This document shows, piece after piece, positions 14,907-24,150 of a DNA stretch of 64,000 nucleotides. The stretch covers positions 1 to 64,000 of the forward strand of contig CAJOJV010000003.1 in the NCBI GenBank assembly GCA_905234995.1, written 5' to 3'. The stretch's first letter is position 1. Each line of letters starts with the position of its first letter. This DNA comes from an uncultured Eubacterium sp. (GTDB taxonomy: Bacteria > Bacillota > Clostridia > Oscillospirales > Acutalibacteraceae). The translations under genes were made by a program, and so were the position numbers. The notes under the pieces were generated by a model. The model was given only the letters and a program-made list of their open reading frames with translations, was not told the DNA's origin and did not search any database.

Positions 14907-17318
14907 TTATTGAGTTATAACCGCCTGGTTTGCAGGCTTATTATCCTTTAATATATTCTTTGTGCTGCTGCCTGCAGTAGGCACATATTCAAGCGCATAA
15001 GGCATAAGCTCTGTGAAGCTTGAAACGGAAATAAAATTAACGTTTGACTTAACCTCTTCTGCAACATCCGCCAAATCCTTAACATTTTCCTCGGGAATAA
15101 TTACAGAGGTGCAGCCCGCCTTATATGCTGCCATTGATTTTTCCTTAAGCCCGCCTATCGGAAGCGCTCTGCCCTTAAGGCTGATTTCACCCGTCATTGC
15201 AATTTCGCGTTTAATCGGAACTGCTGTAAGCTCGGATACGAGCGCAGTCGTTATAGCAAGACCTGCCGACGGACCGTCCTTCGGAATTGCACCCTCGGGA
15301 GCGTGTATATGTATATCCTTATTCTTATAGAATTCGCCGTCGATACCTAAATCATCGGCAATTGAACGAACGTAGGAGACGGAAATCTTTGCGCTTTCCT
15401 TCATCACGTCGCCAAGATTGCCCGTAAGCTCAATCTTGCCCGTTCCGTCTATAACCGAAACCTCAATCGGAAGCAGCGTTCCGCCGACTCTCGTCCAGGC
15501 GAGGCCGTTAACCGTGCCGACAAGATTTTCCTTGCTGATTTTCTCTCTGTTATATTTTTCAACACCGAGATAATCAGCCAGATTTTTAGCGGATATTTTG
15601 CAGCACTTTTCTCCCTCTTCAAGCTTAACGCTTGCCTTTCTGCAAAGAGTGGCGATGCATTTTTCAAGCTTCCTGACTCCGGCTTCGCTTGTGTAAGCCT
15701 CAATCATACGGTAAATCGCATCATCGGAAACTTTCATCTCCTTAGCCGTAAGAAAATGCTTTTTCATTTCCTTTTTAAGCAGATGCTCTTTTGCAATATG
15801 GAATTTTTCCTCAACCGTATATGAACCGAGCTCGATAACCTCCATACGGTCAAGCAGCGGCGCGGGAATGGTTGATAAATCATTAGCAGTTGTGATAAAC
15901 AGCACCTTGCTTAAATCAACCGGGAAATCAATATAATGGTCATTAAAGCTGAAATTCTGCTCAGGGTCAAGCGCTTCAAGAAGCGCAGAAGCAGGGTCAC
16001 CCTTATAATCGTTGCCGACCTTATCAATTTCATCAAGCAGAATAATCGGATTCATAACGCCGCTTTTAATTACGGCATCAATAATTCTGCCGGGCATTGC
16101 GCCGATATAAGTGCGCCTGTGTCCTCTTATTTCAGCCTCATCATGAATACCGCCGAGGGCAACGCGAACGTATTTTCTGTTCATACTTTTTGCAAGGCTT
16201 TTAACAATTGAGGTTTTGCCGACTCCGGGAGGACCTGCAAAGCAGAGTATCTGCCCCGAAAAATCGGGATTGCGCTTGAATACCGCAAGGGATTCAACGA
16301 TTCTTTCCTTAACCTTATCAAGCGAATAATGCTCCTTATCAAGCAGCTTTCTGCTCTTTTCAAGATTAATTGAATCCTTTGTGAACTTGCCAAAGGGTAT
16401 TTCAAGGCATTTATCAAGATACGTTCTGACAACCGTACCCTCATGCGAGCCTGAGGGCATTTTTGCAAGCTTTGAACATTCCTTTAAAAGCTTTTCCTTA
16501 ATTTCATCACTGCAATTAAGCTTTTCAATCTTTTCCCTGTACTCCTCAGCCTCTTCAATCGGATTATCGCTTTCACCGAGAGCCTCGCCGATTACGCGCA
16601 TTTCCTCACGAAGATAATACTCGCGCTGATTTTTATCAATGCTGTCCTGAACCTTTTCGTGGATTTCATTTTCAATTTCAAGAGTTGCATTTTCCTTTGA
16701 AATAATCAGGAAAAGCTTAGCGAGCCTCTGAATAACGGAAAGCTCCTCAAGAATAATCTGCTTATCGGTGAAATCAAAAAAGCAATTAGTGCAGATATAA
16801 TCGCTTAATTTACTGCCGTCGTTAATCGCAAGCACCTTGAGCTTAACGTCATTTGAAATTTTCGGAACAAGCGAAGCGTAATGCTCAAATTCCTCCTTAA
16901 GCACCTTACAGTAAGCCTCTTCCTCGTTCAAATCAATCGCAGGCTGCTCGTGCAGCAGCTCAAGAGAGCCCATAACGAACGGTCTTGACTGAGAAAATGA
17001 AACTATTCTTGCTCTCTGCCTGCCCTCTACAACCACGCGAAGATTATCGGAATTAGGAATTCGCACCATCTGTTTTACTTCGCAGATAACGCCGACTTCA
17101 AATAAATCGTCAATTGTCGGCTCATCGACAGCAGGGTCAATTTGAGAAACAATAAACACCTTCTGGCTTGATTTCATCGCCTCGCGAAGCGCGCTGATGC
17201 TCTTTTTTCTGCCTACGTCAAAATGAAGCACCATCTCGGGAAAAACGACAAGCCCCCTGAGAGGAATAACGGGCATATCAATATATGTATTATTCGTAAT
17301 AATATCTTCCAAGCTCAT
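14907..17318 (-). CDS. lon: ATP-dependent protease Lon
   Basis: 803-residue cytoplasmic AAA+ protease removing misfolded and regulatory proteins. The N-terminal LON substrate domain covers about residues 15-205 (MPVIPLRGLVVFPEMVLHF). The AAA+ module has Walker A GPPGVGKTS and Walker B ILLDEIDKV. The C-terminal protease domain has the Ser-Lys dyad, Ser684 in DGPSAGLA and Lys727 in GGLKEK. GGTGG precedes the ATG at 17318. A terminator after clpX separates it from the clp genes, so it probably has its own promoter in the 98-base gap. No HrcA or CtsR operator was recognised there. Confidence 0.97.
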   Translation of the reverse strand: MSLEDIITNNTYIDMPVIPLRGLVVFPEMVLHFDVGRKKSISALREAMKSSQKVFIVSQIDPAVDEPTIDDLFEVGVICEVKQMVRIPNSDNLRVVVEGRQRARIVSFSQSRPFVMGSLELLHEQPAIDLNEEEAYCKVLKEEFEHYASLVPKISNDVKLKVLAINDGSKLSDYICTNCFFDFTDKQIILEELSVIQRLAKLFLIISKENATLEIENEIHEKVQDSIDKNQREYYLREEMRVIGEALGESDNPIEEAEEYREKIEKLNCSDEIKEKLLKECSKLAKMPSGSHEGTVVRTYLDKCLEIPFGKFTKDSINLEKSRKLLDKEHYSLDKVKERIVESLAVFKRNPDFSGQILCFAGPPGVGKTSIVKSLAKSMNRKYVRVALGGIHDEAEIRGHRRTYIGAMPGRIIDAVIKSGVMNPIILLDEIDKVGNDYKGDPASALLEALDPEQNFSFNDHYIDFPVDLSKVLFITTANDLSTIPAPLLDRMEVIELGSYTVEEKFHIAKEHLLKKEMKKHFLTAKEMKVSDDAIYRMIEAYTSEAGVRKLEKCIATLCRKASVKLEEGEKCCKISAKNLADYLGVEKYNREKISKENLVGTVNGLAWTRVGGTLLPIEVSVIDGTGKIELTGNLGDVMKESAKISVSYVRSIADDLGIDGEFYKNKDIHIHAPEGAIPKDGPSAGLAITTALVSELTAVPIKREIAMTGEISLKGRALPIGGLKEKSMAAYKAGCTSVIIPEENVKDLADVAEEVKSNVNFISVSSFTELMPYALEYVPTAGSSTKNILKDNKPANQAVITQ

Positions 17319-17385
17319 AATACCACCGTATATTATTAATGCTTTAATCAGCTAAAATATGTTTTATTATATAATATAAATAATT

Positions 17386-17411
17386 AAAAGGCAAGAAAAA
17401 TCTTGCCTTTT
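17386..17411 (-). terminator. Terminator after clpX
   Basis: Stem AAAAGGCAAGA/TCTTGCCTTTT with a four-base loop, ending in TTTTAATTA on the minus strand, directly after the clpX stop. Confidence 0.78.
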
Positions 17412-17416
17412 AAAAA

Positions 17417-18697
17417 TTATGCATTCTTTAAATCAGAAGCCTTTAAAATCTTAGCCGTTTTAGAGGGGTTGCGAAGAATTATCGGCTCAGCGCCGTTACG
17501 CACGCAATCCTCGGTAATGATAATTTTTTCAATAGAATAGTCGCTCGGCGTGTTGAACATAAGATTTTTCAGCACGTTTTCAAGCACGCTGCGGAGTCCT
17601 CTTGCGCCGGTATTTCTTTCAAGCGTTATATCAGCAATCGCCGAAAGCGCGTCCTTCTTAAACTCAAGAGCAACATCGTCAAGCTCAAAGAGCTTTGAAT
17701 ACTGCTTAACGATTGAGTTTTTCGGCTCGGTCATAATTCTGACGAGTGCATCCTTATCAAGATTATCAAGCACGGTAATTACGGGAATTCTGCCTATAAG
17801 CTCGGGAATCAAGCCGTATTTCACCAAATCATGCTGAATAGCCTGATGAAGGATTTTTTCCTCTGAAATCTCTTCACTGTCAATATTAGCACCGAAACCC
17901 ATTGCTTTAGAGCCGATACGCTTTGAAATTATCTTATCAATGCCGTCAAAAGCGCCGCCGCAGATAAACAAAATATTGGTTGTGTCAATCTGAATGAATT
18001 CCTGCTGCGGATGCTTTCTGCCGCCTCCCGGAGGTACGTTTGAAACCGTTCCCTCAAGGATTTTCAGAAGCGCCTGCTGAACGCCCTCGCCGCTGACGTC
18101 GCGCGTGATTGAGCGGTTTTCCGATTTACGGGAAATCTTATCAATCTCATCAACGTAAATAATTCCGCGCTGCGCCTTTTCAATATCAAAATCAGCAGCC
18201 TGAATCAAACGGAGCAAAATGTTTTCAACGTCCTCGCCAACGTAGCCTGCCTCAGTCAAAGTCGTTGCGTCGGCAATTGCAAAAGGCACGTTGAGTATTT
18301 TCGCAAGCGTCTGTGCAAGCATCGTTTTACCGACGCCCGTGGGTCCGAGTAAAAGAATATTGCTTTTCTGCAGCTCAACGTCATTGGTTGCATTTGAATA
18401 AATGCGCTTATAATGATTATATACAGCCACGGAAAGCGCTTTCTTAGCTTCGTCCTGACCGATAACGTATTCATCAAGCTTTTTCTTAATCTCAGTCGGC
18501 TTGGGAAGCACGATATCGTTATCGCCCGCGGATTTCTTTTCCTCAGGTGCAGACCGCGCAATAAGGTCATTACAAAGCGCAATGCATTCATCGCAAATAA
18601 ACACTCCGGGACCCTCGATAAGCTTATGCACCATCTGCTCTGACTTACCGCAGAAGGAGCATCTTGCAACCTGACCTCTCATATCGTCTCTTGGCAT
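17417..18697 (-). CDS. clpX: ClpX, ATPase subunit of ClpXP protease
   Basis: 426-residue AAA+ unfoldase that feeds substrates to ClpP. The N-terminal zinc-binding domain has CSFCGKSEQ and CDECIALC. Walker A is [12 protein letters not shown] and Walker [11 protein letters not shown]. The [23 protein letters not shown] region is split by the pore and sensor loops typical of ClpX, and the IGF-type loop region needed to dock on ClpP is present in the second half. It starts 12 bases after clpP in the tig-clpP-clpX operon, the order usual in many bacteria. Confidence 0.97.
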   Translation of the reverse strand: MPRDDMRGQVARCSFCGKSEQMVHKLIEGPGVFICDECIALCNDLIARSAPEEKKSAGDNDIVLPKPTEIKKKLDEYVIGQDEAKKALSVAVYNHYKRIYSNATNDVELQKSNILLLGPTGVGKTMLAQTLAKILNVPFAIADATTLTEAGYVGEDVENILLRLIQAADFDIEKAQRGIIYVDEIDKISRKSENRSITRDVSGEGVQQALLKILEGTVSNVPPGGGRKHPQQEFIQIDTTNILFICGGAFDGIDKIISKRIGSKAMGFGANIDSEEISEEKILHQAIQHDLVKYGLIPELIGRIPVITVLDNLDKDALVRIMTEPKNSIVKQYSKLFELDDVALEFKKDALSAIADITLERNTGARGLRSVLENVLKNLMFNTPSDYSIEKIIITEDCVRNGAEPIILRNPSKTAKILKASDLKNA

Positions 18698-18709
18698 AAT
18701 AAACTCCGA

Positions 18710-19291
18710 TTATCTCTTATCAATTACCTTATCAACAAGCCCGTATTCCAGAGCTTCCTGAGCGGTTAACCAATTATCACGGTCCGTATCCCTTGCAAGC
18801 TCCTCAACGGTTTTGCCGCAGTTTGCAGCCATAATAGTGTTAAGCTTCTGCTTAGTTCTGATAATATGATTTGCAGCAATCTCAATTTCGGTTGCCTGAC
18901 CCTTGGTCTGACCGAGCGGCTGATGAATCATAACCTCAGCATTAGGAAGGCAGATTCTCTTGCCCTTAGCGCCGCTTGAAAGCAGGAACGCGCCCATTGA
19001 AGCAGCCATGCCGATGCAGATTGTGGAAACGTCGCACTTAATGTACTGCATCGTATCATAAATCGCCATACCGTCCGTTACGGAGCCGCCGGGGGAATTA
19101 ATGTAAAGGCTGATATCCTTTTCACTGTCCTGTCCCTCAAGGAAAAGCAGCTGCGCAACAACGAGTGAAGCAGTGGTTGCATTAACTTCATCTGAAAGAA
19201 CGATAATTCTGTCATTCAGAAGTCTTGAAAAAATATCCATTGAGCGTTCGCCGTTACCGCTCTGCTCAATAACATAAGGTACTAATGCCAT
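18710..19291 (-). CDS. clpP: ClpP, ATP-dependent Clp protease proteolytic subunit
   Basis: 193-residue serine peptidase that forms the tetradecameric proteolytic chamber. The catalytic triad is Ser98 in GMAASMGAF, His123 in VMIHQP and Asp172 in DTDRDN, at the spacing seen in other ClpP proteins. The N-terminus [21 protein letters not shown] is standard. It lies 18 bases after tig and 12 before clpX; all three share the promoter upstream of tig. Confidence 0.97.
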   Translation of the reverse strand: MALVPYVIEQSGNGERSMDIFSRLLNDRIIVLSDEVNATTASLVVAQLLFLEGQDSEKDISLYINSPGGSVTDGMAIYDTMQYIKCDVSTICIGMAASMGAFLLSSGAKGKRICLPNAEVMIHQPLGQTKGQATEIEIAANHIIRTKQKLNTIMAANCGKTVEELARDTDRDNWLTAQEALEYGLVDKVIDKR

Positions 19292-19309
19292 CTAAATCAC
19301 AATCCTTAA

Positions 19310-20590
19310 TTATTTGATAACTGCATGATTTACGATTAAATCAACAGCCTTGTTTCTCTTAACGTCCTCACCGAGCTGAGCATCGGAAAGAGCCTTTCTT
19401 ACCTGCTCTGCATCCATACCGTACTGTTCGCCGAGCTTTGCAGCCTCAGCAGCAAGCTCCTCTTCGGTTGCATCAAGCTTTTCTGCCTCAATGATTGCAC
19501 GAAGCGCCATTGAAACCTTAACCTGCTTTTCAGCAGACTCTCTCATCGAAGCCTTAAAGCTTTCGGTATCCTGACCCATATACTGGAGATATGTATTAAG
19601 GTCAATGCCCTGCATCTGAAGTCTGTAAGCATAATCCTGAAGCATTTCATCCTGGCGCTTTGTGAACATAACCTCCGGAATCTCAGCCTCAATGCCTTCA
19701 ACTACTAAATCAAGAAGCTTGTTTTCGGTTTCGGTTTTAGCGTCTGCTTCCTTTTTTTCGGAAATCTGCTTCTTAAGGTCTGCCTTATACTCATCAAGCG
19801 TATCAAACTCTGAAACGTCCTGAGCAAAATCATCATCAAGCTCCGGAAGCTCCTTAGCCTTGATTTCGTGAATCTTGCACTTGAATACTGCTTCCTTGCC
19901 TGCAAGCTCCTCGGTGTATTCCTCGGGGAAGGTTACGTTAACGTCAAATTCCTCGTCAACCTTATGACCTGCTACCTGCTCCTCAAAGCCCGGGATGAAT
20001 GAACCTGAGCCGAGCTCAAGCGGATATTCCGTGCCCTTACCGCCTTCAAAAGCTTCACCGTCAACAAAGCCTTCAAAATCAATCGTAGCAGTGTCGCCAA
20101 TCTCGGCAGCTCTATCCTCAACAACGATGAGGCGGGAGTTTCTTTCCTGAACGGACTTAAGCTCGTTTTCAACATCCTCATCGGTTGCCTCGGTTTCAAT
20201 CTTCTCGATTTCCAAGCCCTTGTAATCGCCGAGCTTAACCTCGGGATAGGTTGTAACCTTCATTTTCAGTTCAACGCCCTCGTCCTTGCTCATAACGGGA
20301 ACCTCAAGGTCATAAGGTGCGTCAACAGCCTCAATGCCTGCCTCATCAAACGCAGCAGTTACAGCCTCGGGATAAACGATATCAAGCGCATCCTCAAAGA
20401 AAACGCCCTCACCGTAGAACTTTTCAATCATACCCTCTGTTGCCTTGCCCTTGCGGAAGCCGGGAAGCTGAATATTTTTTCTTTCCTTCATATAAGCCTG
20501 AGTGCAAGCCTTTTTGAAGGTTTCGCTGTCAATGGTAACCTCAAGCTCATATGTATTAGTGTCAATTTTATTAGCTGATTTAAGTGCCAT
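19310..20590 (-). CDS. tig: Trigger factor, ribosome-associated chaperone
   Basis: 426-residue peptidyl-prolyl isomerase that binds nascent chains at the ribosome exit. The N-terminal ribosome-binding domain contains the signature PGFRKGKAT. The FKBP-like domain spans about residues 160-245 (GDTATIDFEGFVDGEAFEGG and FIPGFEEQVAG). The long helical C-terminal chaperone domain follows. AAGGAG stands before the ATG at 20590. It is the first gene of tig-clpP-clpX. Confidence 0.96.
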   Translation of the reverse strand: MALKSANKIDTNTYELEVTIDSETFKKACTQAYMKERKNIQLPGFRKGKATEGMIEKFYGEGVFFEDALDIVYPEAVTAAFDEAGIEAVDAPYDLEVPVMSKDEGVELKMKVTTYPEVKLGDYKGLEIEKIETEATDEDVENELKSVQERNSRLIVVEDRAAEIGDTATIDFEGFVDGEAFEGGKGTEYPLELGSGSFIPGFEEQVAGHKVDEEFDVNVTFPEEYTEELAGKEAVFKCKIHEIKAKELPELDDDFAQDVSEFDTLDEYKADLKKQISEKKEADAKTETENKLLDLVVEGIEAEIPEVMFTKRQDEMLQDYAYRLQMQGIDLNTYLQYMGQDTESFKASMRESAEKQVKVSMALRAIIEAEKLDATEEELAAEAAKLGEQYGMDAEQVRKALSDAQLGEDVKRNKAVDLIVNHAVIK

Positions 20591-20641
20591 TTTTATAACT
20601 CCTTAAAATTATTTATTATTTAATATTATTGCTGAATACGC

Positions 20642-20670
20642 ATTATAACACATAAAGCCGCAATATGCAA
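20642..20670 (-). promoter_or_regulatory. Promoter of tig-clpP-clpX
   Basis: On the minus strand TTGCAT (20670-20665) and TATAAT (20647-20642) are 17 bases apart, about 50 bases before the tig start. Confidence 0.75.
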
Positions 20671-20676
20671 GAAAAA

Positions 20677-21363
20677 TTAATATCTTAAAATTAAATAAGG
20701 AATAAATTTCAATCTGTCACAGGAAATTAATTTGAAGTCAATACCCTCAACGGTATCATCTATTGAATACCGTGCAGCCTCGCCATGCAAATGTCCGTAA
20801 AAGCACTTCGTGATATTATGCTCCTTCAAAACCTCAATTATTTCATCACACCTTGAATTTGAAGTAATAGGCGGATAATGAAGAAAAACAATTTTTTCCT
20901 CCCTTTCGGCGGCATTGAGACTCATTTTAAGCCTTGCCACTTCCCTGTTCAAAACCTTTTCATCAAACTCGTCGTCGCTTTCAAACAGCCATCCGCGTGA
21001 GCCGCAAACCGAAACATTTCCGCAGACGTAAGAATTATTGTGCAAAAAGCGAATCGTTTTAAAACCATTTTCATCAAGAAATTTATTCATCTTAGTTACG
21101 GTATTCCACCAGTAATCGTGATTGCCCTTAATAATTATTTTATTTCCGTTAAGCTTGTTTATAAAATCAAAATCAGCGCGAAGCTCATCAAAATTCATTG
21201 CCCAGCTGATATCGCCCGCAATAATAACATCATCTGCAGGAGAGATGATTTTATTCCAATTATTCTGCAATTTTTCTGTATAATTTTGCCAGCCCTCAAA
21301 GGTATCCATCGGCTTATTGGTTCCGAAGGACAAATGAGTGTCTGCAATAGCAAATAATGACAT
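20677..21363 (-). CDS. Metallophosphoesterase (predicted phosphohydrolase)
   Basis: About 228 residues of the calcineurin-like phosphoesterase superfamily. Metal-ligand motifs are ADTHLSF near the N-terminus, GDISWAMNF, GNHDYWW, and the C-terminal HYPP and YGHLHGEA. The WAMNFDELRADFDFINKLNG section is typical of the predicted phosphohydrolase group COG1768; the substrate is unknown. The ATG at 21363 is chosen because GGAGC lies 5 bases before it; a frame from 21396 adds 11 unconserved residues. Its stop lies just below the tig promoter. Confidence 0.85.
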   Translation of the reverse strand: MSLFAIADTHLSFGTNKPMDTFEGWQNYTEKLQNNWNKIISPADDVIIAGDISWAMNFDELRADFDFINKLNGNKIIIKGNHDYWWNTVTKMNKFLDENGFKTIRFLHNNSYVCGNVSVCGSRGWLFESDDEFDEKVLNREVARLKMSLNAAEREEKIVFLHYPPITSNSRCDEIIEVLKEHNITKCFYGHLHGEAARYSIDDTVEGIDFKLISCDRLKFIPYLILRY

Positions 21364-21416
21364 AATTGCTCCTTTTAGGTTTTTGAATAAATTCAATCAA
21401 AAGCGGAAAAATATAT

Positions 21417-21611
21417 ATGAAGGGAGTGATTCAAACGGACGAAATTAAGGGAATTAAATGCGAGGTTAAAAACTGCGTTTATCACAACACAAAAGATTGC
21501 TGCACCGCAGGTCATATCAAGGTTGGCAACAGTCAGGCGACCAAAACCTCTGACACTAAATGCGAAACCTTTGAATGTCATCAGTCCCCGGGCTCGGATA
21601 TGGGTTGCTGA
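21417..21611 (+). CDS. DUF1540 domain-containing small Cys-rich protein
   Basis: A 64-residue protein with one DUF1540 domain: IKCEVKNCVYH, CCTAGHIKVG, and KCETFECH, six or more cysteines in the family spacing, probably metal-binding. Such proteins are common in Clostridia and their role is unknown. The ATG at 21417 has no ribosome site. AAGGGAG lies just after it (21420-21426), so translation may begin further in, at the GTG at 21426 or even a weak codon near 21435. Homologues begin close to the DEIKGIKC segment, which supports a shorter protein. Confidence 0.8.
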   Translation: MKGVIQTDEIKGIKCEVKNCVYHNTKDCCTAGHIKVGNSQATKTSDTKCETFECHQSPGSDMGC

Positions 21612-21624
21612 ATAATTAAAATTT

Positions 21625-21651
21625 TAACGGCTCTGATCAGCAGAGCCGTTA
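21625..21651. terminator. Bidirectional terminator between DUF1540 gene and thrC
   Basis: An 11-bp stem TAACGGCTCTG/CAGAGCCGTTA with a 5-base loop, with AT-rich T-containing flanks on both sides. It serves the two convergent genes. Confidence 0.8.
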
Positions 21652-21656
21652 TTTAT

Positions 21657-23156
21657 TTAATTAATGTTAAGCAGAGAGAAAACCATATCCGCCATATCCT
21701 CTTTATTGCATACGTTTTCAAACCTGATTTGCTTAGATTTAAGCGAAGCAAGAGGAGCAGGCACTGCAGCGCCCGTAACCTTATTAAGCTCTTCAACCAT
21801 ATCAAATTCGTCAAGCTCGGGCGTATTGCCGCCGAGAACTGCGGTTAAAACGCTCTTGGAGAATTTATAAGGCGATGCTGTTGAATCAATTACCGTGGGA
21901 ATATCGTCGCCCGTTGCGGCAACGTAATCGTCATAAACCTTTACTGCAACGGCTGTATGTGTATCGCAAAGATAATTATACTTATCAAAATGCGATTTGA
22001 TTGTGGCGTCAACATCAGCTTCAGAAGCGAAGCCCGCGTCAAATACTGCCTGAATTTTTCCGATTAATTCCTCGGAAACGGTGTATTTGCCGTCAGCTGA
22101 AAGGCTTGACATAAGAGAAGAAACAAGCTTATCATCCTCGCCGCTCATATGATATAAAAGTCTTTCAAGATTTGAGGAAATAAGGATATCCATACTCGGT
22201 GAAGTGGTTGTATAGAAATCCCTGTTTCTGTTATACATTCCGGTTTTGAGGAAATCAGTTAAAACGTTATTTGAGTTAGAAGCGCAGATTAACTTTTTAA
22301 TCGGAACGCCCATCTGCTTAGCATAATAGCCAGCAAGAATATTGCCGAAATTACCCGTGGGAACAACGACGTTGATTTCATCACCCGCGCTGATTTTGCC
22401 CATATTGAGCATATCGCAATACGCAGAGAAATAATAAACAATCTGCGGAACAAGCCTGCCCCAGTTAATGGAGTTTGCAGAGGAGAACATCATATTCTTT
22501 TCAGCAAGAGTCTGCTTGATATCTGCATCTGTAAAGATAGATTTAACTGCGCTCTGAGCATCGTCAAAATTGCCGTTAATTGCACAAACGGCAACATTTT
22601 TACCCTCCTGAGTTGTCATCTGAAGCTTCTGCATAGGTGAAACGCCGTCAACGGGATAGAATACGAGAATTCTTGTTTTATCAACGTCCTTAAAACCCTC
22701 AAGCGCAGCTTTACCCGTGTCGCCCGAGGTGGCAACGAGAATAACGATTTCCTTGCCCTCTGCGGTTTTCTTAGCGGAAACAGTCATAAGATAAGGCAGA
22801 AGCTGAAGCGCCATATCTTTAAAAGCGCAGGTCGGCCCATGCCAGAGCTCAAGAATATTCTTATTGCCGTCAACATTCACGGTGGGAGCAATTGCAGGTG
22901 ATGAAAATTTATCAGCTCTGTAAGCGCCCGAAACGCAGTATTCAAGCTCCTCCTCAGTGAAATCGGTTAAGAATTCACGAAGCACGGTTTTCGCTCTTTC
23001 AGTGTATGGCATAGAAGCCATAGCGGCAATTTTATCAATTGAAAACTCAGGAAGCTCGCAGGGTACGAAAAGGCCGCCCTCATCGCTGATACCCTGAGCA
23101 ATTGCCTGAGCGGATGAAACCCTGATTGATTTATCTCTTGTAGAAGTGTAAAGCAT
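21657..23156 (-). CDS. thrC: Threonine synthase
   Basis: 499-residue PLP enzyme converting O-phospho-homoserine to threonine. The PLP lysine lies in GPTCAFKDMALQ. The phosphate-binding region is ATSGDTGKAALEGF, and the N-terminus YTSTRDKSIRVSSAQAIAQGI is typical of the longer thrC type. GGGAG stands before the ATG at 23156. No attenuator or T-box is visible: only 36 bases separate it from yraN upstream, so it may be read from the upstream cluster or have a compact promoter. Confidence 0.95.
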   Translation of the reverse strand: MLYTSTRDKSIRVSSAQAIAQGISDEGGLFVPCELPEFSIDKIAAMASMPYTERAKTVLREFLTDFTEEELEYCVSGAYRADKFSSPAIAPTVNVDGNKNILELWHGPTCAFKDMALQLLPYLMTVSAKKTAEGKEIVILVATSGDTGKAALEGFKDVDKTRILVFYPVDGVSPMQKLQMTTQEGKNVAVCAINGNFDDAQSAVKSIFTDADIKQTLAEKNMMFSSANSINWGRLVPQIVYYFSAYCDMLNMGKISAGDEINVVVPTGNFGNILAGYYAKQMGVPIKKLICASNSNNVLTDFLKTGMYNRNRDFYTTTSPSMDILISSNLERLLYHMSGEDDKLVSSLMSSLSADGKYTVSEELIGKIQAVFDAGFASEADVDATIKSHFDKYNYLCDTHTAVAVKVYDDYVAATGDDIPTVIDSTASPYKFSKSVLTAVLGGNTPELDEFDMVEELNKVTGAAVPAPLASLKSKQIRFENVCNKEDMADMVFSLLNIN

Positions 23157-23192
23157 AATTTATCTCCCGATAACTAAATTTCGCTGTATATT

Positions 23193-23546
23193 TTAATATA
23201 AACTAAATGCATTTTCAAGGTGTTTTATTGATTTAATATCGCCGTTTTTGCAAAAAACCTCCACAACATCAAATCGCGGCTGCAAATCAGTTTCATTCTG
23301 CATTAAATATAACTGCGAGGTTTTTATGATTCTTTCCTGCTTGCGGCTGTCTACAAATTCAAGAGGCTGTGCAATTGATTTTTCACCGCGCATTTTAACC
23401 TCAATAAAGCAAATATAGCCGCCCTTTTTCATAATCAAATCAATCTCGCCGAAGCGGCAGGAATAATTGACGTCAAGCAGCTTGTAGCGCTTCTTCTGCA
23501 GATATTCGCAAGCCTTGATTTCCGCGAGCTTTCCGAGATTATTCAT
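23193..23546 (-). CDS. yraN: YraN/UPF0102 family predicted endonuclease-fold protein
   Basis: 117 residues with the restriction-endonuclease-like fold of UPF0102. Signature parts are GKLAEIKACEYLQKKRYKLLDVNY, GEIDLI and CFIEVKMR, which supply the D-ExK active-site residues. The biological role of the family is unclear. It overlaps rnhB by 8 bases, a pairing (rnhB-yraN) seen in many bacteria. Coupled translation is likely. Confidence 0.9.
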   Translation of the reverse strand: MNNLGKLAEIKACEYLQKKRYKLLDVNYSCRFGEIDLIMKKGGYICFIEVKMRGEKSIAQPLEFVDSRKQERIIKTSQLYLMQNETDLQPRFDVVEVFCKNGDIKSIKHLENAFSLY

Positions 23547-24150
23547 TGTTTAAAACCCTCTTGAGAAACGATTTTCTGTGAATATCGCTCACGCCATATT
23601 TTTCAAGCATTTCATAGTGCAGCTTAGTGCCGTAGCCCTTGTGCTTTTCAAACTGATACTGAGGATATTTTTCTGCCATTTCAAGCATATATCTGTCCCT
23701 TGAAACCTTTGCAAGGATTGAAGCCGCAGCTATTGAAGCTGATTTACCGTCGCCCTTAACAATGGTTTCAACGGCAATGTTATCGTCAAGCGGAGGCACT
23801 CTGTTGCCGTCAACAAGCGCGATATCCGGCTTTTGCGATAATCCCTCAACCGCGCGGCGCATTGCAAGATATGTTGCCTGAAGGATATTGATTTTATCAA
23901 TTTCCTTTTCGCTTGCAGTGCCGATTGACCAGCAAACGCATTCCTCAATTATCTTATCGTAAAGCATATCGCGTTTTTTTTCGGAGAGCTTTTTTGAATC
24001 GTTAACGCCCTCAATTATATGTCCCTTAGGAAGTATAACGGCAGCAGCATAAACGGGTCCTGCAAGCGGACCTCTGCCCGCCTCGTCAACGCCGCATATT
24101 ACATTATAGCCCTTTGAAAGAGCCTCATTTTCATATAATAACCAATCCAT
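23539..24150 (-). CDS. rnhB: Ribonuclease HII
   Basis: 203-residue type 2 RNase H that removes ribonucleotides from DNA and RNA:DNA hybrids. The DEAGRG motif with Asp22 and Glu23 is in GVDEAGRGPLAGPV; the other acidic residues lie in ALVDGNRV and in the C-terminal SRDRYM region. The start codon overlaps the rbgA stop by one base and its own end overlaps yraN. The order rbgA-rnhB-yraN matches many Bacillota. Confidence 0.95.
   Translation of the reverse strand: MDWLLYENEALSKGYNVICGVDEAGRGPLAGPVYAAAVILPKGHIIEGVNDSKKLSEKKRDMLYDKIIEECVCWSIGTASEKEIDKINILQATYLAMRRAVEGLSQKPDIALVDGNRVPPLDDNIAVETIVKGDGKSASIAAASILAKVSRDRYMLEMAEKYPQYQFEKHKGYGTKLHYEMLEKYGVSDIHRKSFLKRVLNNE

Noticed and set aside
23157-23192. 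A T-box or threonine attenuator before thrC.
   Set aside because: Only 36 bases separate yraN from thrC; too short for any such structure.
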